A DNA stretch of 64,000 nt from Polaribacter sp. Q13 (GTDB lineage Bacteria; Bacteroidota; Bacteroidia; Flavobacteriales; Flavobacteriaceae). Positions 17,355-27,225 of the stretch are shown piece by piece (position 1 is the stretch's first letter; each line of letters begins with the position of its first letter). Made by a program: the position numbers and the translations under genes. The notes under the pieces are model-generated. The model ran no database searches and had not been told where the DNA came from. It saw only the letters and a program-made list of their open reading frames with translations. The DNA is taken from assembly GCF_016858305.2 (NCBI RefSeq), contig NZ_CP074436.1, positions 2,872,001-2,936,000 of the forward strand. Direction: 5' to 3'.

Positions 17355-18803
17355 ATGGCAAAATATACCGAAGACGATTTAGAAAAAGAATTAGAAACCC
17401 AAGAATATAAATACGGTTTTTATACAGATATAGAAAGCGACACATTTCCTGTAGGATTAAGTGAAGATGTTGTACGTGCAATTTCTAAGAAGAAAAACGA
17501 GCCAGAATGGATGACTGAATGGCGTTTAGAAGCTTATAGAATTTGGGAAAAAATGGAAGAACCAGATTGGGCAAATGTTAATTACGAGAAACCAAAGTTT
17601 CAAGACATTGCGTATTATTCTGCTCCAAAAAAGAAACCTAAATTAAATAGTTTAGATGAAGTAGATCCAGAATTATTAGACACTTTTAAGCGTTTAGGAA
17701 TTTCTTTAGATGAACAAAAAAAATTAGCCAATGTAGCAGTAGATATTGTTATGGATTCTGTTTCCGTTGCTACTACTTTTAAGAAAACATTAGGTGAAAA
17801 AGGTATTATTTTTATGCCAATTTCAGAAGCAATTCAAGAACACCCAGAATTGGTTAGAAAATATTTAGGAACCGTTGTACCAACAACAGACAACTTTTAT
17901 GCAGCATTAAATTCGGCAGTTTTTTCTGATGGATCTTTCTGTTACATACCAAAAGGCGTTCGTTGTCCGATGGAACTTTCTACCTATTTTAGAATTAATG
18001 AAGGTGGAACAGGACAGTTTGAAAGAACTTTAGTTGTTGCAGACAAAGGTAGTTATGTTTCTTATTTAGAAGGATGTACTGCACCAAGTAGAGATGAAAA
18101 TCAATTACACGCCGCTGTTGTAGAGTTAATTGCAATGGACGATGCAGAAATTAAATATTCTACAGTACAAAACTGGTATCCTGGTAATAAAGAAGGAAAA
18201 GGTGGTGTTTACAATTTTGTAACCAAAAGAGGATTGTGTGAAAACAATGCTAAAATTTCTTGGACTCAAGTAGAAACAGGTTCTGCTGTAACTTGGAAAT
18301 ATCCTTCTTGTATTTTAAAAGGAAATAACTCTGTAGGTGAATTTTATTCAATTGCAGTAACTAATAATTTTCAACAAGCAGATACCGGAACTAAAATGAT
18401 TCACTTGGGTAAAAACACCAAGTCTACCATTATTTCTAAAGGAATTTCTGCTGGTAATTCTCAAAACTCTTATAGAGGTTTGGTACATGTTGGCGCAAGA
18501 GCAGAAAATGCACGTAACTTTTCGCAATGTGATTCTTTATTGATGGGTAATGCATGTGGAGCGCACACGTTTCCGTACATAGAAGCTAAAAATAAATCGG
18601 CACAAATAGAACACGAAGCAACTACAAGTAAAATTGGTGAAGACCAATTATTTTACTGTAACCAACGTGGTATAGATACAGAAAAAGCAATTGCTTTAAT
18701 TGTAAACGGATTTAGTAAAGAGGTTTTAAATAAATTACCAATGGAATTTGCTGTGGAAGCTCAAAAATTATTGGAAATCAGTTTAGAAGGAAGTGTTGGA
18801 TAA
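17355..18803 (+). CDS. sufB: Fe-S cluster assembly scaffold SufB
   Basis: 482 residues, the usual length. It is the scaffold subunit of the SufBC2D complex, on which clusters are built. The beta-helix core includes the conserved VEGCTAP-like [21 protein letters not shown] and the C-terminal [24 protein letters not shown], with cysteines that take part in sulfur transfer or cluster binding. The end [24 protein letters not shown] is typical. It is followed after 80 bp by sufC; the spacer holds short degenerate repeats. Confidence 0.96.
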   Translation: MAKYTEDDLEKELETQEYKYGFYTDIESDTFPVGLSEDVVRAISKKKNEPEWMTEWRLEAYRIWEKMEEPDWANVNYEKPKFQDIAYYSAPKKKPKLNSLDEVDPELLDTFKRLGISLDEQKKLANVAVDIVMDSVSVATTFKKTLGEKGIIFMPISEAIQEHPELVRKYLGTVVPTTDNFYAALNSAVFSDGSFCYIPKGVRCPMELSTYFRINEGGTGQFERTLVVADKGSYVSYLEGCTAPSRDENQLHAAVVELIAMDDAEIKYSTVQNWYPGNKEGKGGVYNFVTKRGLCENNAKISWTQVETGSAVTWKYPSCILKGNNSVGEFYSIAVTNNFQQADTGTKMIHLGKNTKSTIISKGISAGNSQNSYRGLVHVGARAENARNFSQCDSLLMGNACGAHTFPYIEAKNKSAQIEHEATTSKIGEDQLFYCNQRGIDTEKAIALIVNGFSKEVLNKLPMEFAVEAQKLLEISLEGSVG

Positions 18804-18837
18804 TTAATTACCAACCCTAAAAAATATATAATTATAA

Positions 18838-18883
18838 AAATAATGCTTCTAGCCAAAAGCTAAAAGCCAATAGCATAAAAAGA
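18838..18883. repeat. Short degenerate repeat in the sufB-sufC spacer
   Basis: The spacer reads as imperfect tandem copies of AGCCAAAAGCTAAAAGCCAA-like units, a simple-repeat patch inside an operon whose genes are normally tightly spaced. Confidence 0.6.
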
Positions 18884-19633
18884 ATGTTAAAAATAGAAAA
18901 TTTACAAGCAAGTATAGACGATAAATCAATTTTAAAAGGATTGAATTTAGAAGTAAAAGCAGGTGAAGTACACGCAATTATGGGACCTAATGGAGCTGGA
19001 AAAAGTACCTTAGCAAACATTATTGCCGGAAAAGAAGATTATGAAGTTACTGCCGGAACTATTGAATTAAATGGTGAAGATATTAGCGAATTAGCACCAG
19101 AAGAAAGAGCACATAACGGTGTATTTTTATCTTTTCAATATCCCGTAGAAATTCCTGGAGTTTCTGTAACCAACTTTATTAAAACGGCTATTAACGAAAC
19201 TCGTAAATCTAAAGGTTTAGAAGACATGCCTGCAAAAGACATGTTAAAAATGATCAGAGAAAAATCTGAATTATTAGAAATAGACCGTAAATTCTTATCT
19301 CGTTCTTTAAACGAAGGTTTTTCTGGAGGAGAAAAGAAACGTAACGAAATTTTTCAAATGGCAATGCTAGAACCAAAATTAGCTATTCTAGATGAAACAG
19401 ATTCTGGTTTAGATATTGATGCTTTGCGTATTGTTGCAAACGGAGTTAACAAATTAAAATCTAAAGACAACGCTGTTATTGTAATTACACACTACCAACG
19501 TTTATTAGATTATATCGTACCAGATTTTGTACACGTTTTATACGATGGTAAAATTGTAAAAAGTGGCGACGCTTCTTTAGCTTTAGAGTTAGAAGCTAAA
19601 GGATACGATTGGATAAAGCAAGAACTTGTATAA
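18884..19633 (+). CDS. sufC: Fe-S cluster assembly ATPase SufC
   Basis: 249 residues, an ABC ATPase that is soluble and works with SufB and SufD. Walker A is [12 protein letters not shown] (about residues 33-44), the ABC signature is [14 protein letters not shown] with the SufC-specific Glu-Lys-Lys, and Walker B is [16 protein letters not shown]. The switch His is in VITHYQRLL. All functional motifs are intact. Confidence 0.96.
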   Translation: MLKIENLQASIDDKSILKGLNLEVKAGEVHAIMGPNGAGKSTLANIIAGKEDYEVTAGTIELNGEDISELAPEERAHNGVFLSFQYPVEIPGVSVTNFIKTAINETRKSKGLEDMPAKDMLKMIREKSELLEIDRKFLSRSLNEGFSGGEKKRNEIFQMAMLEPKLAILDETDSGLDIDALRIVANGVNKLKSKDNAVIVITHYQRLLDYIVPDFVHVLYDGKIVKSGDASLALELEAKGYDWIKQELV

Positions 19634-19774
19634 GTTCACAGTAAAATCAGTAGCAGTTTGTAGTAAGCAACTGCGTGTAAAATTAAGTTAAGAATAAAAA
19701 ATAGTCAGTCAACAATAGTTTTATGAAAATTCATAAACTACCAACTGAAGACTGAGTACTGAAGACTGAAACAA
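19634..19774. repeat. Degenerate repeat spacer between sufC and sufD
   Basis: A 141-bp gap without a gene. Its end carries repeated ACTGAAGACTGA-like units (around 19745-19770) and short CAGTCAACAAT-like pieces. It looks like decayed simple repeats rather than a regulator. Confidence 0.55.
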
Positions 19775-21088
19775 ATGGAATTAAAAGAAAAATTAATATC
19801 ATCATATGTAGCTTTTGAAAACGGAATTGACATTAATTCTGATGTTCATGAAATTCGTTCTAAAGCATTTCAAAATTTTGAAGCGTTAGGTTTTCCTACA
19901 AAAAAATTAGAAGAATGGAAATACACGTCTTTAAACTCAGTTTTAAAACAAGACTATAGTATTTTTCCTAATAAGGCGAATAATATTGAATTGGCTGATG
20001 TAAAACAGTATTTTATACATGATATAGACACCTATAAAATTGTTTTTGTTGATGGAAAATACAGCTCGTTTTTATCTGAAACAACGCATGATACTGTAGA
20101 TGTTTGTTTAATGTCTGCCGCTTTAACAAAGCCACAATACAAAGCTACCATAGAAAATTACTTTAATAAAATAGCAAAACAAGACAATTTAACATCGTTA
20201 AATACAGCATTTGCAAACGAAGGAGCTTATATAAATATTCCTAAAAATACAGAGGTAAAAAAACCAATTCAAATTATCAATTTTACTACGGGATCAGAAG
20301 CAGCAACCATGCTACAACCTAGAAATTTAATTGTTGTTGGAGAGAATTCTCATGTTCAAATTATAGAACGTCATCAAAGTTTAACAAGCAACCCTGTTTT
20401 AACAAATGCGGTTACAGAAATTTTTGCTGATAAAAGAACTTTTGTAGATTATTATAAGATTCAGAATGATGATATTAACGCATCATTAGTAGATAATACT
20501 TTTGTAGAACAAAAGTCTAACAGTGTTGTTTCTGTGCATACTTTTTCTTTTGGAGGAAATATCACTAGAAATAATTTAAACTTTTATCAAAAGGGAGAAT
20601 ACATAGATTCTATTTTAAAAGGAATTACAATTATTGAAGGAAAACAACATGTAGATCATTGTACTTTGGTACATCATATAGAACCAAATTGCGAATCTCA
20701 TCAAGATTACAAAGGAATTTATGATGATCGTTCTACAGCTGTTTTTAATGGTAAAGTAATTGTAAATAAAGAAGCACAGAAAACAAATGCTTATCAACAA
20801 AATAATAATGTATTATTAAGTGATAAAGCAACAATTAATGCAAAACCTCAACTAGAAATTTTTGCTGATGATGTAAAATGTTCTCATGGTTGTACTATTG
20901 GTCAATTAGATGAAGATGCTTTATTTTACATGCAACAACGTGGTATTCCTAAAAAAGAAGGGAAAGCATTATTAATGTTTGCTTTTGCAAATACGGTTTT
21001 AGAAAGCGTTAAAATACCAGAGGTAAAACAACGTATTACCAAATTAATTGCAGAGAAATTAAACGTAAATATCGGATTCGATCTTTAA
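19775..21088 (+). CDS. sufD: Fe-S cluster assembly protein SufD
   Basis: 437 residues, the SufB paralogue in the SufBC2D complex that helps bring in iron. The N-terminal helical part contains RSKAFQNFEALGFPTKKLEEWKYT (near 28-51). The beta-helix and C-terminal DDVKCSHGCTIGQLDEDALFYMQQRGI with the conserved Cys and His are characteristic. It is the last gene of the plus-strand suf operon and is followed by tandem terminators. Confidence 0.95.
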   Translation: MELKEKLISSYVAFENGIDINSDVHEIRSKAFQNFEALGFPTKKLEEWKYTSLNSVLKQDYSIFPNKANNIELADVKQYFIHDIDTYKIVFVDGKYSSFLSETTHDTVDVCLMSAALTKPQYKATIENYFNKIAKQDNLTSLNTAFANEGAYINIPKNTEVKKPIQIINFTTGSEAATMLQPRNLIVVGENSHVQIIERHQSLTSNPVLTNAVTEIFADKRTFVDYYKIQNDDINASLVDNTFVEQKSNSVVSVHTFSFGGNITRNNLNFYQKGEYIDSILKGITIIEGKQHVDHCTLVHHIEPNCESHQDYKGIYDDRSTAVFNGKVIVNKEAQKTNAYQQNNNVLLSDKATINAKPQLEIFADDVKCSHGCTIGQLDEDALFYMQQRGIPKKEGKALLMFAFANTVLESVKIPEVKQRITKLIAEKLNVNIGFDL

Positions 21089-21106
21089 GCAACACAGTTG
21101 CTTTTT
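21088..21106 (+). terminator. First terminator after sufD
   Basis: Stem AGCAAC/GTTGCT with a 3-nt loop followed by five T, starting at the last base of the sufD stop codon. Confidence 0.65.
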
Positions 21107-21119
21107 GTATAAAGATTAA

Positions 21120-21143
21120 ACCACGCAATTGCGTGGTTTTTTT
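21120..21143 (+). terminator. Second terminator after sufD
   Basis: Stem-loop ACCACGCAATTGCGTGGT, a perfect palindrome, followed by a run of T. With the hairpin just upstream it makes a tandem terminator for the suf operon. Confidence 0.8.
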
Positions 21144-21183
21144 ATGCTCAACAATTTTTGTAACTTTATAAAAACCAAAAATT

Positions 21184-21387
21184 ATGAACAAAACAATTAA
21201 AACAGTATTATTAGTAGCCGGAGTAGTACTCCTCGTTTATGGAACTTACACAATGATTCAGCCTGAAACTCAAGTTTCTATTGGAGATTTAGATTTAATT
21301 AAATCTCAAGACAACACAAACTCATACATTACTATCGCTCTAGGCATTGCAGCTGTAGCGCTTAGTTTGATAAAAGGTAAAAGTTAA
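21184..21387 (+). CDS. Small membrane protein (DUF3185-like)
   Basis: 67 residues with two hydrophobic spans (TVLLVAGVVLLVYGTYTMI, about 6-24, and YITIALGIAAVALSLI, about 48-63) joined by a polar loop. The pattern of an N-terminal span with VLLVYG, a loop and a C-terminal span resembles DUF3185 inner-membrane proteins. Function unknown. It is preceded by the suf terminators, so it has its own transcript. Confidence 0.7.
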   Translation: MNKTIKTVLLVAGVVLLVYGTYTMIQPETQVSIGDLDLIKSQDNTNSYITIALGIAAVALSLIKGKS

Positions 21388-21432
21388 TTTTATCCTTAAC
21401 CATTTTATAAATCCATTATTTCTTAGTGGTCT

Positions 21433-22788
21433 TTATTCGTTAATCTCATCAATTATTTGCCAACGATACTTTTCTCTTATATATTTCTTTTGCTCCCTGT
21501 TTAAATTAATATAATCTGTAGCATACCCTTTCTGAGAAAACGCATCACGAAGTTCGTTAATCACCTTTTTTGAGCTTTCTAAAACCTGAAAGTATTCATA
21601 AAACTTAGTCTTTTCATTCTTATATATCCTTATTGATGTTACCCCTTTTTGGAAATACTTTTTTAGTTCTTTTGATAAGTCAACCTTATTTATAATTTTT
21701 CCATTAAAAGAATACTCTCCGTTTTTTAAAATTTTTATGGCAACTTCTTTAGACTCGTTTATGTTAGAATATGGTATGTAATTTTGTAGATAAACTCCTA
21801 CACCTTTATTAGTTTTATAATAGAAAGGTTCTTTAGAATTTACTTTACTAGTAGCATAATAAAGCCTTCTACCTTCTATTTTAATTAATCGTTTTTTTAG
21901 ATCGTCTACAAACTTTACTTCCAAATTTTCATCAACAAAAAGCACATATTGTACAAATGGTATTTCGGCTTCTGAAATCCATTTCCAATACTTAGATATA
22001 CTTTTTTCAAAATCTATTAAATCAATTTCTTTTCCATCAACAATAAGTTTCTGATTATGAATTTCATTCGGAATTACAATATTTAAAATCAAAGATCGAT
22101 GTACAATTTTCGTAGCAACTTCAGATTTTACAACATGAATATTATTCTTATATAAAACATTTTTACTTAAAATGCTTTTATTTATAAATTCATCATTTAA
22201 AATATGTATTTGTGATAATGCAAAAGAAAAAGACAGTGTAATGAATAGCGTGATAAAAAACCACTTTAATTTATGGCTCTTGAAAAACCCACGAATAGAC
22301 ATCCAAATTTGACCATAAAAAGCAACGAAGAATAAAATAAAAATGTATTTATTTTCTGAATAAAAATTAAATCCCTCATATCCAAAAGCTAGTAAGCTAA
22401 TTAGAATCCCTAATCTTGAAAACCAACTTAGAAAAATCCAATTTGTTAGTCTTTGTTGATTAATTATTGATTTTACTTTATAATTATACTTTGATAAAAA
22501 TGTTCTTGGAGTATCTAAAAAATAAGTAAGAATAAGGCTAAAAGCAAAATAAACAGCGATAAATGCAAATAAAAAATTATAAAACTGATTTGCTTTTTCT
22601 GTAATTAAAAATAACTCATAATCATGTAACAAGGCATCAAAAACGATGATTAGTTTTCTAAACAATTGAAGAAAAGAATAAAACACAACTGAAAAAACAA
22701 CTCCATAAAAACAACCCACAAAAGCTTTTCTTTTAGAAATATCTAAAAAAAGGTAATGCTTCTTTTTATATGGATTTTTTAATGACAT
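21433..22788 (-). CDS. Membrane protein with possible ExbD-like soluble domains
   Basis: 451 residues, not confidently recognised. The N-terminal half has about five membrane spans (roughly 25-45, 68-90, 112-135, 148-165, 175-195). The C-terminal half is soluble. Its last ~90 residues (KNGEYSFNGKIINKVDLSKE, ... VTSIRIYKNEKTKFYEYFQVL) follow the order of the periplasmic domain of ExbD/TolR: a short residue or charge strand, a named residue pair, a helix, a strand and a helix. A weaker second copy lies at about 230-310. Inference only: a membrane protein with ExbD-like folds. It separates sufD from sufS on the opposite strand. Confidence 0.45.
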   Translation of the reverse strand: MSLKNPYKKKHYLFLDISKRKAFVGCFYGVVFSVVFYSFLQLFRKLIIVFDALLHDYELFLITEKANQFYNFLFAFIAVYFAFSLILTYFLDTPRTFLSKYNYKVKSIINQQRLTNWIFLSWFSRLGILISLLAFGYEGFNFYSENKYIFILFFVAFYGQIWMSIRGFFKSHKLKWFFITLFITLSFSFALSQIHILNDEFINKSILSKNVLYKNNIHVVKSEVATKIVHRSLILNIVIPNEIHNQKLIVDGKEIDLIDFEKSISKYWKWISEAEIPFVQYVLFVDENLEVKFVDDLKKRLIKIEGRRLYYATSKVNSKEPFYYKTNKGVGVYLQNYIPYSNINESKEVAIKILKNGEYSFNGKIINKVDLSKELKKYFQKGVTSIRIYKNEKTKFYEYFQVLESSKKVINELRDAFSQKGYATDYINLNREQKKYIREKYRWQIIDEINE

Positions 22789-22863
22789 AATGTTTATTAA
22801 TAATAGGGTTTCTATCTATTAGATAAATAACCCCTCACTTTGTTACGTTTTCTATGAACTCTT

Positions 22864-24183
22864 TTATTCAATAGAAGAAATAACACCTTTCAAAAAAGTA
22901 TTTTCATCAAAATTTTTCAAACCAAAACGAACAATTACCATGTCTTGATCTGGTAAAACATATACACGTTGTCCTTGAAAACCATCTGCATAATACATGT
23001 TTTTAGGTACATCTTTAAAATGGTTTTCTGCATTTAGCCAAAACTGCGCTCCATAGGTTCCATTAGATGTTGGTGTTGGCGTCGTTATATAAGCTACCCA
23101 TTCTTTGGTAAACAATTGTTCTCCGTTCCAATTTCCGTTTTTAAGGTATAAAAGCCCAAATTTACCCCAATCTCTAGCAGTTGCCCAAGAATATGAAGAA
23201 CCTACGTAATTCCCGCTTAAATCGGCTTCTAAGACCATAGAACTCATCCCTATTTTATCAATAAAGTCAGTATACCAAAAATCTAAATATTCTTGATGGG
23301 TTTTAAACTGCGTTCTTAAAATTCCGGATAATAAATTGGTGGTTCCAGAAGAGTAATTCCAACTTTCGTTTGGAGTACCAACTAAAGGCTTATTTTCTTG
23401 CATTTTGGTCATGTCTCTTTCTAGAAATAGCATTTTAGTAGCATCTGAAATTTCTTCATAATTTTCATCCCATTCTAAACCAGAATTCATTTGCAATAAA
23501 TTACTGATGGTAATATTTTTACGCTCATCATTCTGCCAAGATGCAACAGGAGCTTTGTCTTTTACATTCAATTTTCCTTGATGTTCTAAAACTCCATAAA
23601 CAGTGCTTAATAAACTCTTTGTCATAGACCAACCCAATAATTTTGAGTCTTTATGAAACCCATCTGCATATTTTTCTGATATAATTTGATCTTTATAAAT
23701 AACTACAACCGCTCTTGTTTTATTTATTGAATCAAACAAAAATTCAACAGATTCATCTATTTTATCATAATCTACATTTTTAAAAATAGTATCTTTTTGT
23801 GGTGCATTTCCATAGGGATAAGGTGTACTATTATCTGATTTTGATCTTTTAGGCACTAAATAATCTGCAGTTTCATCACCTTCCTCTAAAGTTAATACGG
23901 CTCCTAAACCTTTTCTATAAACAGCTTTTCTAGTTAATAAGCCAAAAGCAGAAGACGTTGCCGTTTTATTTTCTAAATCTATTTTATCTGAAGCCAAATT
24001 AACTGGAGAAAAATCATTGTCCGTTTTATCGGTAAATTCTAAAGTTCTGTTAGCCACATAAACAGAAGAAGCAATGTTTTTAGCGGAATAACCCGATAAC
24101 ATATTCAACTTTGGATAATTATAAATTACCGTAACTAAAAAAAGTATCAATACTAAAAGTAGAATTCGTTTAAAAATTTTCAT
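22864..24183 (-). CDS. Class C beta-lactamase-like serine hydrolase
   Basis: 439 residues with an N-terminal membrane anchor (about 5-22). The catalytic Ser186-x-x-Lys189 is in GWSMTKSLLSTVYGVLE, followed by the tyrosine motif WNYSSGT (near residue 276). The fold belongs to the penicillin-binding-protein/beta-lactamase class C family, which includes esterases and D-aminopeptidases, so antibiotic resistance should not be assumed. It is probably anchored in the inner membrane and acts in the periplasm. It stands alone between the unknown membrane protein and sufS. Confidence 0.85.
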   Translation of the reverse strand: MKIFKRILLLVLILFLVTVIYNYPKLNMLSGYSAKNIASSVYVANRTLEFTDKTDNDFSPVNLASDKIDLENKTATSSAFGLLTRKAVYRKGLGAVLTLEEGDETADYLVPKRSKSDNSTPYPYGNAPQKDTIFKNVDYDKIDESVEFLFDSINKTRAVVVIYKDQIISEKYADGFHKDSKLLGWSMTKSLLSTVYGVLEHQGKLNVKDKAPVASWQNDERKNITISNLLQMNSGLEWDENYEEISDATKMLFLERDMTKMQENKPLVGTPNESWNYSSGTTNLLSGILRTQFKTHQEYLDFWYTDFIDKIGMSSMVLEADLSGNYVGSSYSWATARDWGKFGLLYLKNGNWNGEQLFTKEWVAYITTPTPTSNGTYGAQFWLNAENHFKDVPKNMYYADGFQGQRVYVLPDQDMVIVRFGLKNFDENTFLKGVISSIE

Positions 24184-24256
24184 CAGAAAAAGAGTTTAGT
24201 TATGTAAAAATAAGAAAATCATATTGGCTTTCTTACAAGTTTAAAAAATCAACCTT

Positions 24257-24264
24257 TATCTTTG
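24257..24264 (+). promoter_or_regulatory. Probable -7 box of sufS
   Basis: TATCTTTG fits TAnnTTTG and lies 19 bp before the sufS ATG; a -33 element is not clear. Confidence 0.4.
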
Positions 24265-24283
24265 TGTTTTAAATTGATTTTGT

Positions 24284-25498
24284 ATGATAAATGTTGATAA
24301 AATTAGAGAAGATTTTCCAATTCTAAAAAGAATGGTTCACGGAAAGCCTTTGGTATATTTTGATAATGCTGCCACTTCACAAACACCACAAATTGTTATT
24401 GATACCATTGTAGATTATTATAGCAATTACAATGCTAATATTCACAGAGGTGTGCACACTTTAAGTCAAGAAGCTACAGATAAATATGAACAAGCACGTA
24501 TTAAAATTCAGAAACATTTTAATGCAAAAGAAGCATATGAAATTATATTAACTTCTGGTACAACAGACAGTATTAATAGAGTTGCTGCTGGTTTTGCATC
24601 ACTTTTAAATACAGGTGATGAAATAATTGTTTCTGCCTTAGAACATCATTCTAATATAGTGCCTTGGCAAATGTTGTGCGAAAAAACAGGCGCAATTTTA
24701 AAGGTAATTCCGATGTTAGAAGACGGTTCTTTAAACATGGAAGCGTATCATAATTTATTGAATGAGAAAACAAAATTAGTTTTTTGTAACCACGTTTCAA
24801 ATGCCTTAGGAACGGTAAACCCTATTGAAGAAATTATTACTGCAGCACATAAAGTAAATGCGGCTGTTTTAATTGATGGAGCTCAGTCTACACCTCATAT
24901 TAAGCCAGATGTACAGGCTTTAAATGTTGATTTTTATGTGGCTTCTGCTCATAAATTATGTGGCCCAACAGGAGTTGGAATGTTATATGGTAAACAAGAA
25001 TGGTTAGAAAAACTACCTCCTTATCAAGGTGGTGGAGAAATGATTGCTACCGTTACTTTTGAGAAAACTACCTACGCAGGTTTGCCTCATAAATTTGAAG
25101 CAGGAACGCCAAATATTTGTGGAGGAATCGCTTTTGGAGCAGCAATAGATTATATGAATGCAGTTGGTTTTGATAATATTGCTGAATATGAAAGTGAGCT
25201 TTTAGCCTACGGAACGCAAGAACTTTTAAAAATTGAAGGCTTAAAAATTTACGGAACTACAAAAGACAAAACAGCTGTTATTTCTTTTAATGTGAATGAT
25301 ATTCATCCTTATGATATTGGTTCTATATTAGATAAATTAGGTATTGCTGTAAGAACCGGTCATCATTGCGCACAACCTATTATGGATTTTTATAAAATAC
25401 CAGGAACTATAAGAGCTTCTTTCTCTTTCTACAATACAAAAGAAGAAATAGATGTTTTAGTTGCAGGAGTAAAAAGAGCAGTAATGATGTTATCATAA
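24284..25498 (+). CDS. sufS: Cysteine desulfurase SufS
   Basis: 404 residues, PLP enzyme of the type II (SufS/CsdA) group that removes sulfur from cysteine for cluster assembly. The start MINVDKIREDFPIL is typical. The PLP-binding Lys is in ASAHKLCGPTG (about residue 225) and the catalytic Cys in TGHHCAQPIM (about 363). It is separated from sufABCD by two minus-strand genes and has its own promoter. No sufE or sufU partner is in the window. Confidence 0.95.
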   Translation: MINVDKIREDFPILKRMVHGKPLVYFDNAATSQTPQIVIDTIVDYYSNYNANIHRGVHTLSQEATDKYEQARIKIQKHFNAKEAYEIILTSGTTDSINRVAAGFASLLNTGDEIIVSALEHHSNIVPWQMLCEKTGAILKVIPMLEDGSLNMEAYHNLLNEKTKLVFCNHVSNALGTVNPIEEIITAAHKVNAAVLIDGAQSTPHIKPDVQALNVDFYVASAHKLCGPTGVGMLYGKQEWLEKLPPYQGGGEMIATVTFEKTTYAGLPHKFEAGTPNICGGIAFGAAIDYMNAVGFDNIAEYESELLAYGTQELLKIEGLKIYGTTKDKTAVISFNVNDIHPYDIGSILDKLGIAVRTGHHCAQPIMDFYKIPGTIRASFSFYNTKEEIDVLVAGVKRAVMMLS

Positions 25499-25517
25499 TT
25501 ACCGACTTAAAAAAACA

Positions 25518-25553
25518 AAAAAGGTTAAGAATTAAATTCTCAACCTTTTTTTT
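25518..25553. terminator. Bidirectional terminator between sufS and the GDSL lipoprotein
   Basis: Stem AGGTTAAGAAT/ATTCTCAACCT with one mismatch, A-run on one side and T-run on the other, between two convergent genes. Confidence 0.8.
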
Positions 25554-25576
25554 ATGCTTAAAATTTTATTTATTTT

Positions 25577-27211
25577 TTATTGTAATGATGGCGAATAGTT
25601 TGTAGGATACTCTCCTGCTTTTGCTAAACCATTTGTAGCTGTCATAAAATTAGAACCATATTTTGTGTCTATAGCCGCTAAAATTTTATTAGCCATTAAT
25701 GCATATCCTCTTGTTGTTAAATGAACTCCATCTAAACTTATTAAACCACCCGTAACTAAATTTGAAGTCATTGTATAATTGTCAAATAGAACTCCGCTTG
25801 TTGAAGCTTCATTTAAAATAGCATTTAAATCTACAAAAGCTAATCCTTTTGCACTAGCAACACTAGCAATTGTAACATTATAGCCATCTGTAGCCGTTTT
25901 AATTTCTAATTGCTCTTCTGGTGTTAACACCCATTTATCTGCTAACGGAAGTGTTACTCCTTCTGCAGAAAACTGACCAGCTAAAGCTTGTGGCAACCCT
26001 TTACTCATTAAAAATTGTAAAGAAGTAGTATTTACTTTACCTATTATTCCACTACTAGATAACACTATTAAATCTTTTGCAGTTGCAGGTCTTGCTTGTC
26101 CATAATATTGACCAAATAAAGAAGCAACTAATGGAGCAGCTTCCTTAGTAAGTCCGAATTGCTGAACAAAAGGAACAAAAGTAGAGCTAGATAGTAATCC
26201 TCCAGTAATTTGAGCAGAAACATCTGTTAAACTTTCATCTTTTATTACAACTGGATTTGTATTTTCTAAAGAAAATTCAATAATTCTATCTGTCTCACCT
26301 AAAGCTGTAAAAACTCTATTTATACCTCCGTAAACAGTGTTTAATGTAGGTATTTGAGCTTTAAGAGCCGCCCCTGTATCTTTATCATTAGGATCTAAAG
26401 GATTAAAAGGTACCGTTGTAAAATGAGGTAAATCTGTAATATAAGGCACATTGGTAATAACTCCTTCAGGACAAACGGCTGTTAATTGATTTACCATATC
26501 ATTAAAAACAAAATTGAAAGTTGCTATTGGTGTAATTGGGTCTGTTCCATCTCCTCCAGAAGTAGCATACCCTAAAACATCATTTCCTCCAATTTCTGAT
26601 AATGTAAAAAATGTTGGGTTTTGTGCAATTGCATATTCTAACATAGAAACGGATGGGGAATTAGCCATTCGTCCAAAATATGGGTTTAAACTTGCATAAC
26701 CATTATAATCTATATGTGTACTTTTTGCTCCTGGCACTCCAACATTTGTAAAAATACTACCGTCTGCAGCCAAACTTTCTCCTGCATTTGTAGTTATTGT
26801 TGGAACTGGTGCTCCTAAACCTGTTAAAAATTCATTTAACCTTTCTGGAGTTGCTCCATTAAAAATTAATCGATATGATAAATCATCAATTCCAGGAACT
26901 GGAATTATCATACCACCGGTATTATCATTCATTAAAGGTTGATTAAAATCTCCTCCTCCGGCAGCTTTAAATTTAGTTGCTAAGATATTTGGAAAAGAGT
27001 TTTCTTGTGACGCTTTAAATAAAGCTCCGTCTGTATAACCTGCTGTAAAAGAAGCTCCAAGAGAAACATATTTAGATAAATCTAAACCATTTACATTTAA
27101 TTGAACTTCTGGTACAGATTCTGCTGCAATTTCATCTAACTCATTATTTACATCACAAGATGTAAAACCAAGTGTTAAAAGAAACAATCCTATATATTTA
27201 TAATTCTTCAT
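25577..27211 (-). CDS. SGNH/GDSL hydrolase lipoprotein
   Basis: 544 residues. It has a lipoprotein signal ending at Cys19 (LLTLGFTSCD). Block I of the SGNH family is VSLGASFTAGYTDG with Ser54, block III is GGNDVLGY (near 210) and block V is DGVHLTTRGYALMANKI near the C-terminus. Such proteins are esterases or lipases on the outer membrane. It follows the TonB-dependent receptor by only 14 bp, so the pair probably makes an outer-membrane unit that cleaves and imports a lipid or ester substrate. The substrate is unknown. Confidence 0.85.
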   Translation of the reverse strand: MKNYKYIGLFLLTLGFTSCDVNNELDEIAAESVPEVQLNVNGLDLSKYVSLGASFTAGYTDGALFKASQENSFPNILATKFKAAGGGDFNQPLMNDNTGGMIIPVPGIDDLSYRLIFNGATPERLNEFLTGLGAPVPTITTNAGESLAADGSIFTNVGVPGAKSTHIDYNGYASLNPYFGRMANSPSVSMLEYAIAQNPTFFTLSEIGGNDVLGYATSGGDGTDPITPIATFNFVFNDMVNQLTAVCPEGVITNVPYITDLPHFTTVPFNPLDPNDKDTGAALKAQIPTLNTVYGGINRVFTALGETDRIIEFSLENTNPVVIKDESLTDVSAQITGGLLSSSTFVPFVQQFGLTKEAAPLVASLFGQYYGQARPATAKDLIVLSSSGIIGKVNTTSLQFLMSKGLPQALAGQFSAEGVTLPLADKWVLTPEEQLEIKTATDGYNVTIASVASAKGLAFVDLNAILNEASTSGVLFDNYTMTSNLVTGGLISLDGVHLTTRGYALMANKILAAIDTKYGSNFMTATNGLAKAGEYPTNYSPSLQ

Positions 27212-27225
27212 TAAATTTTGTTTTT

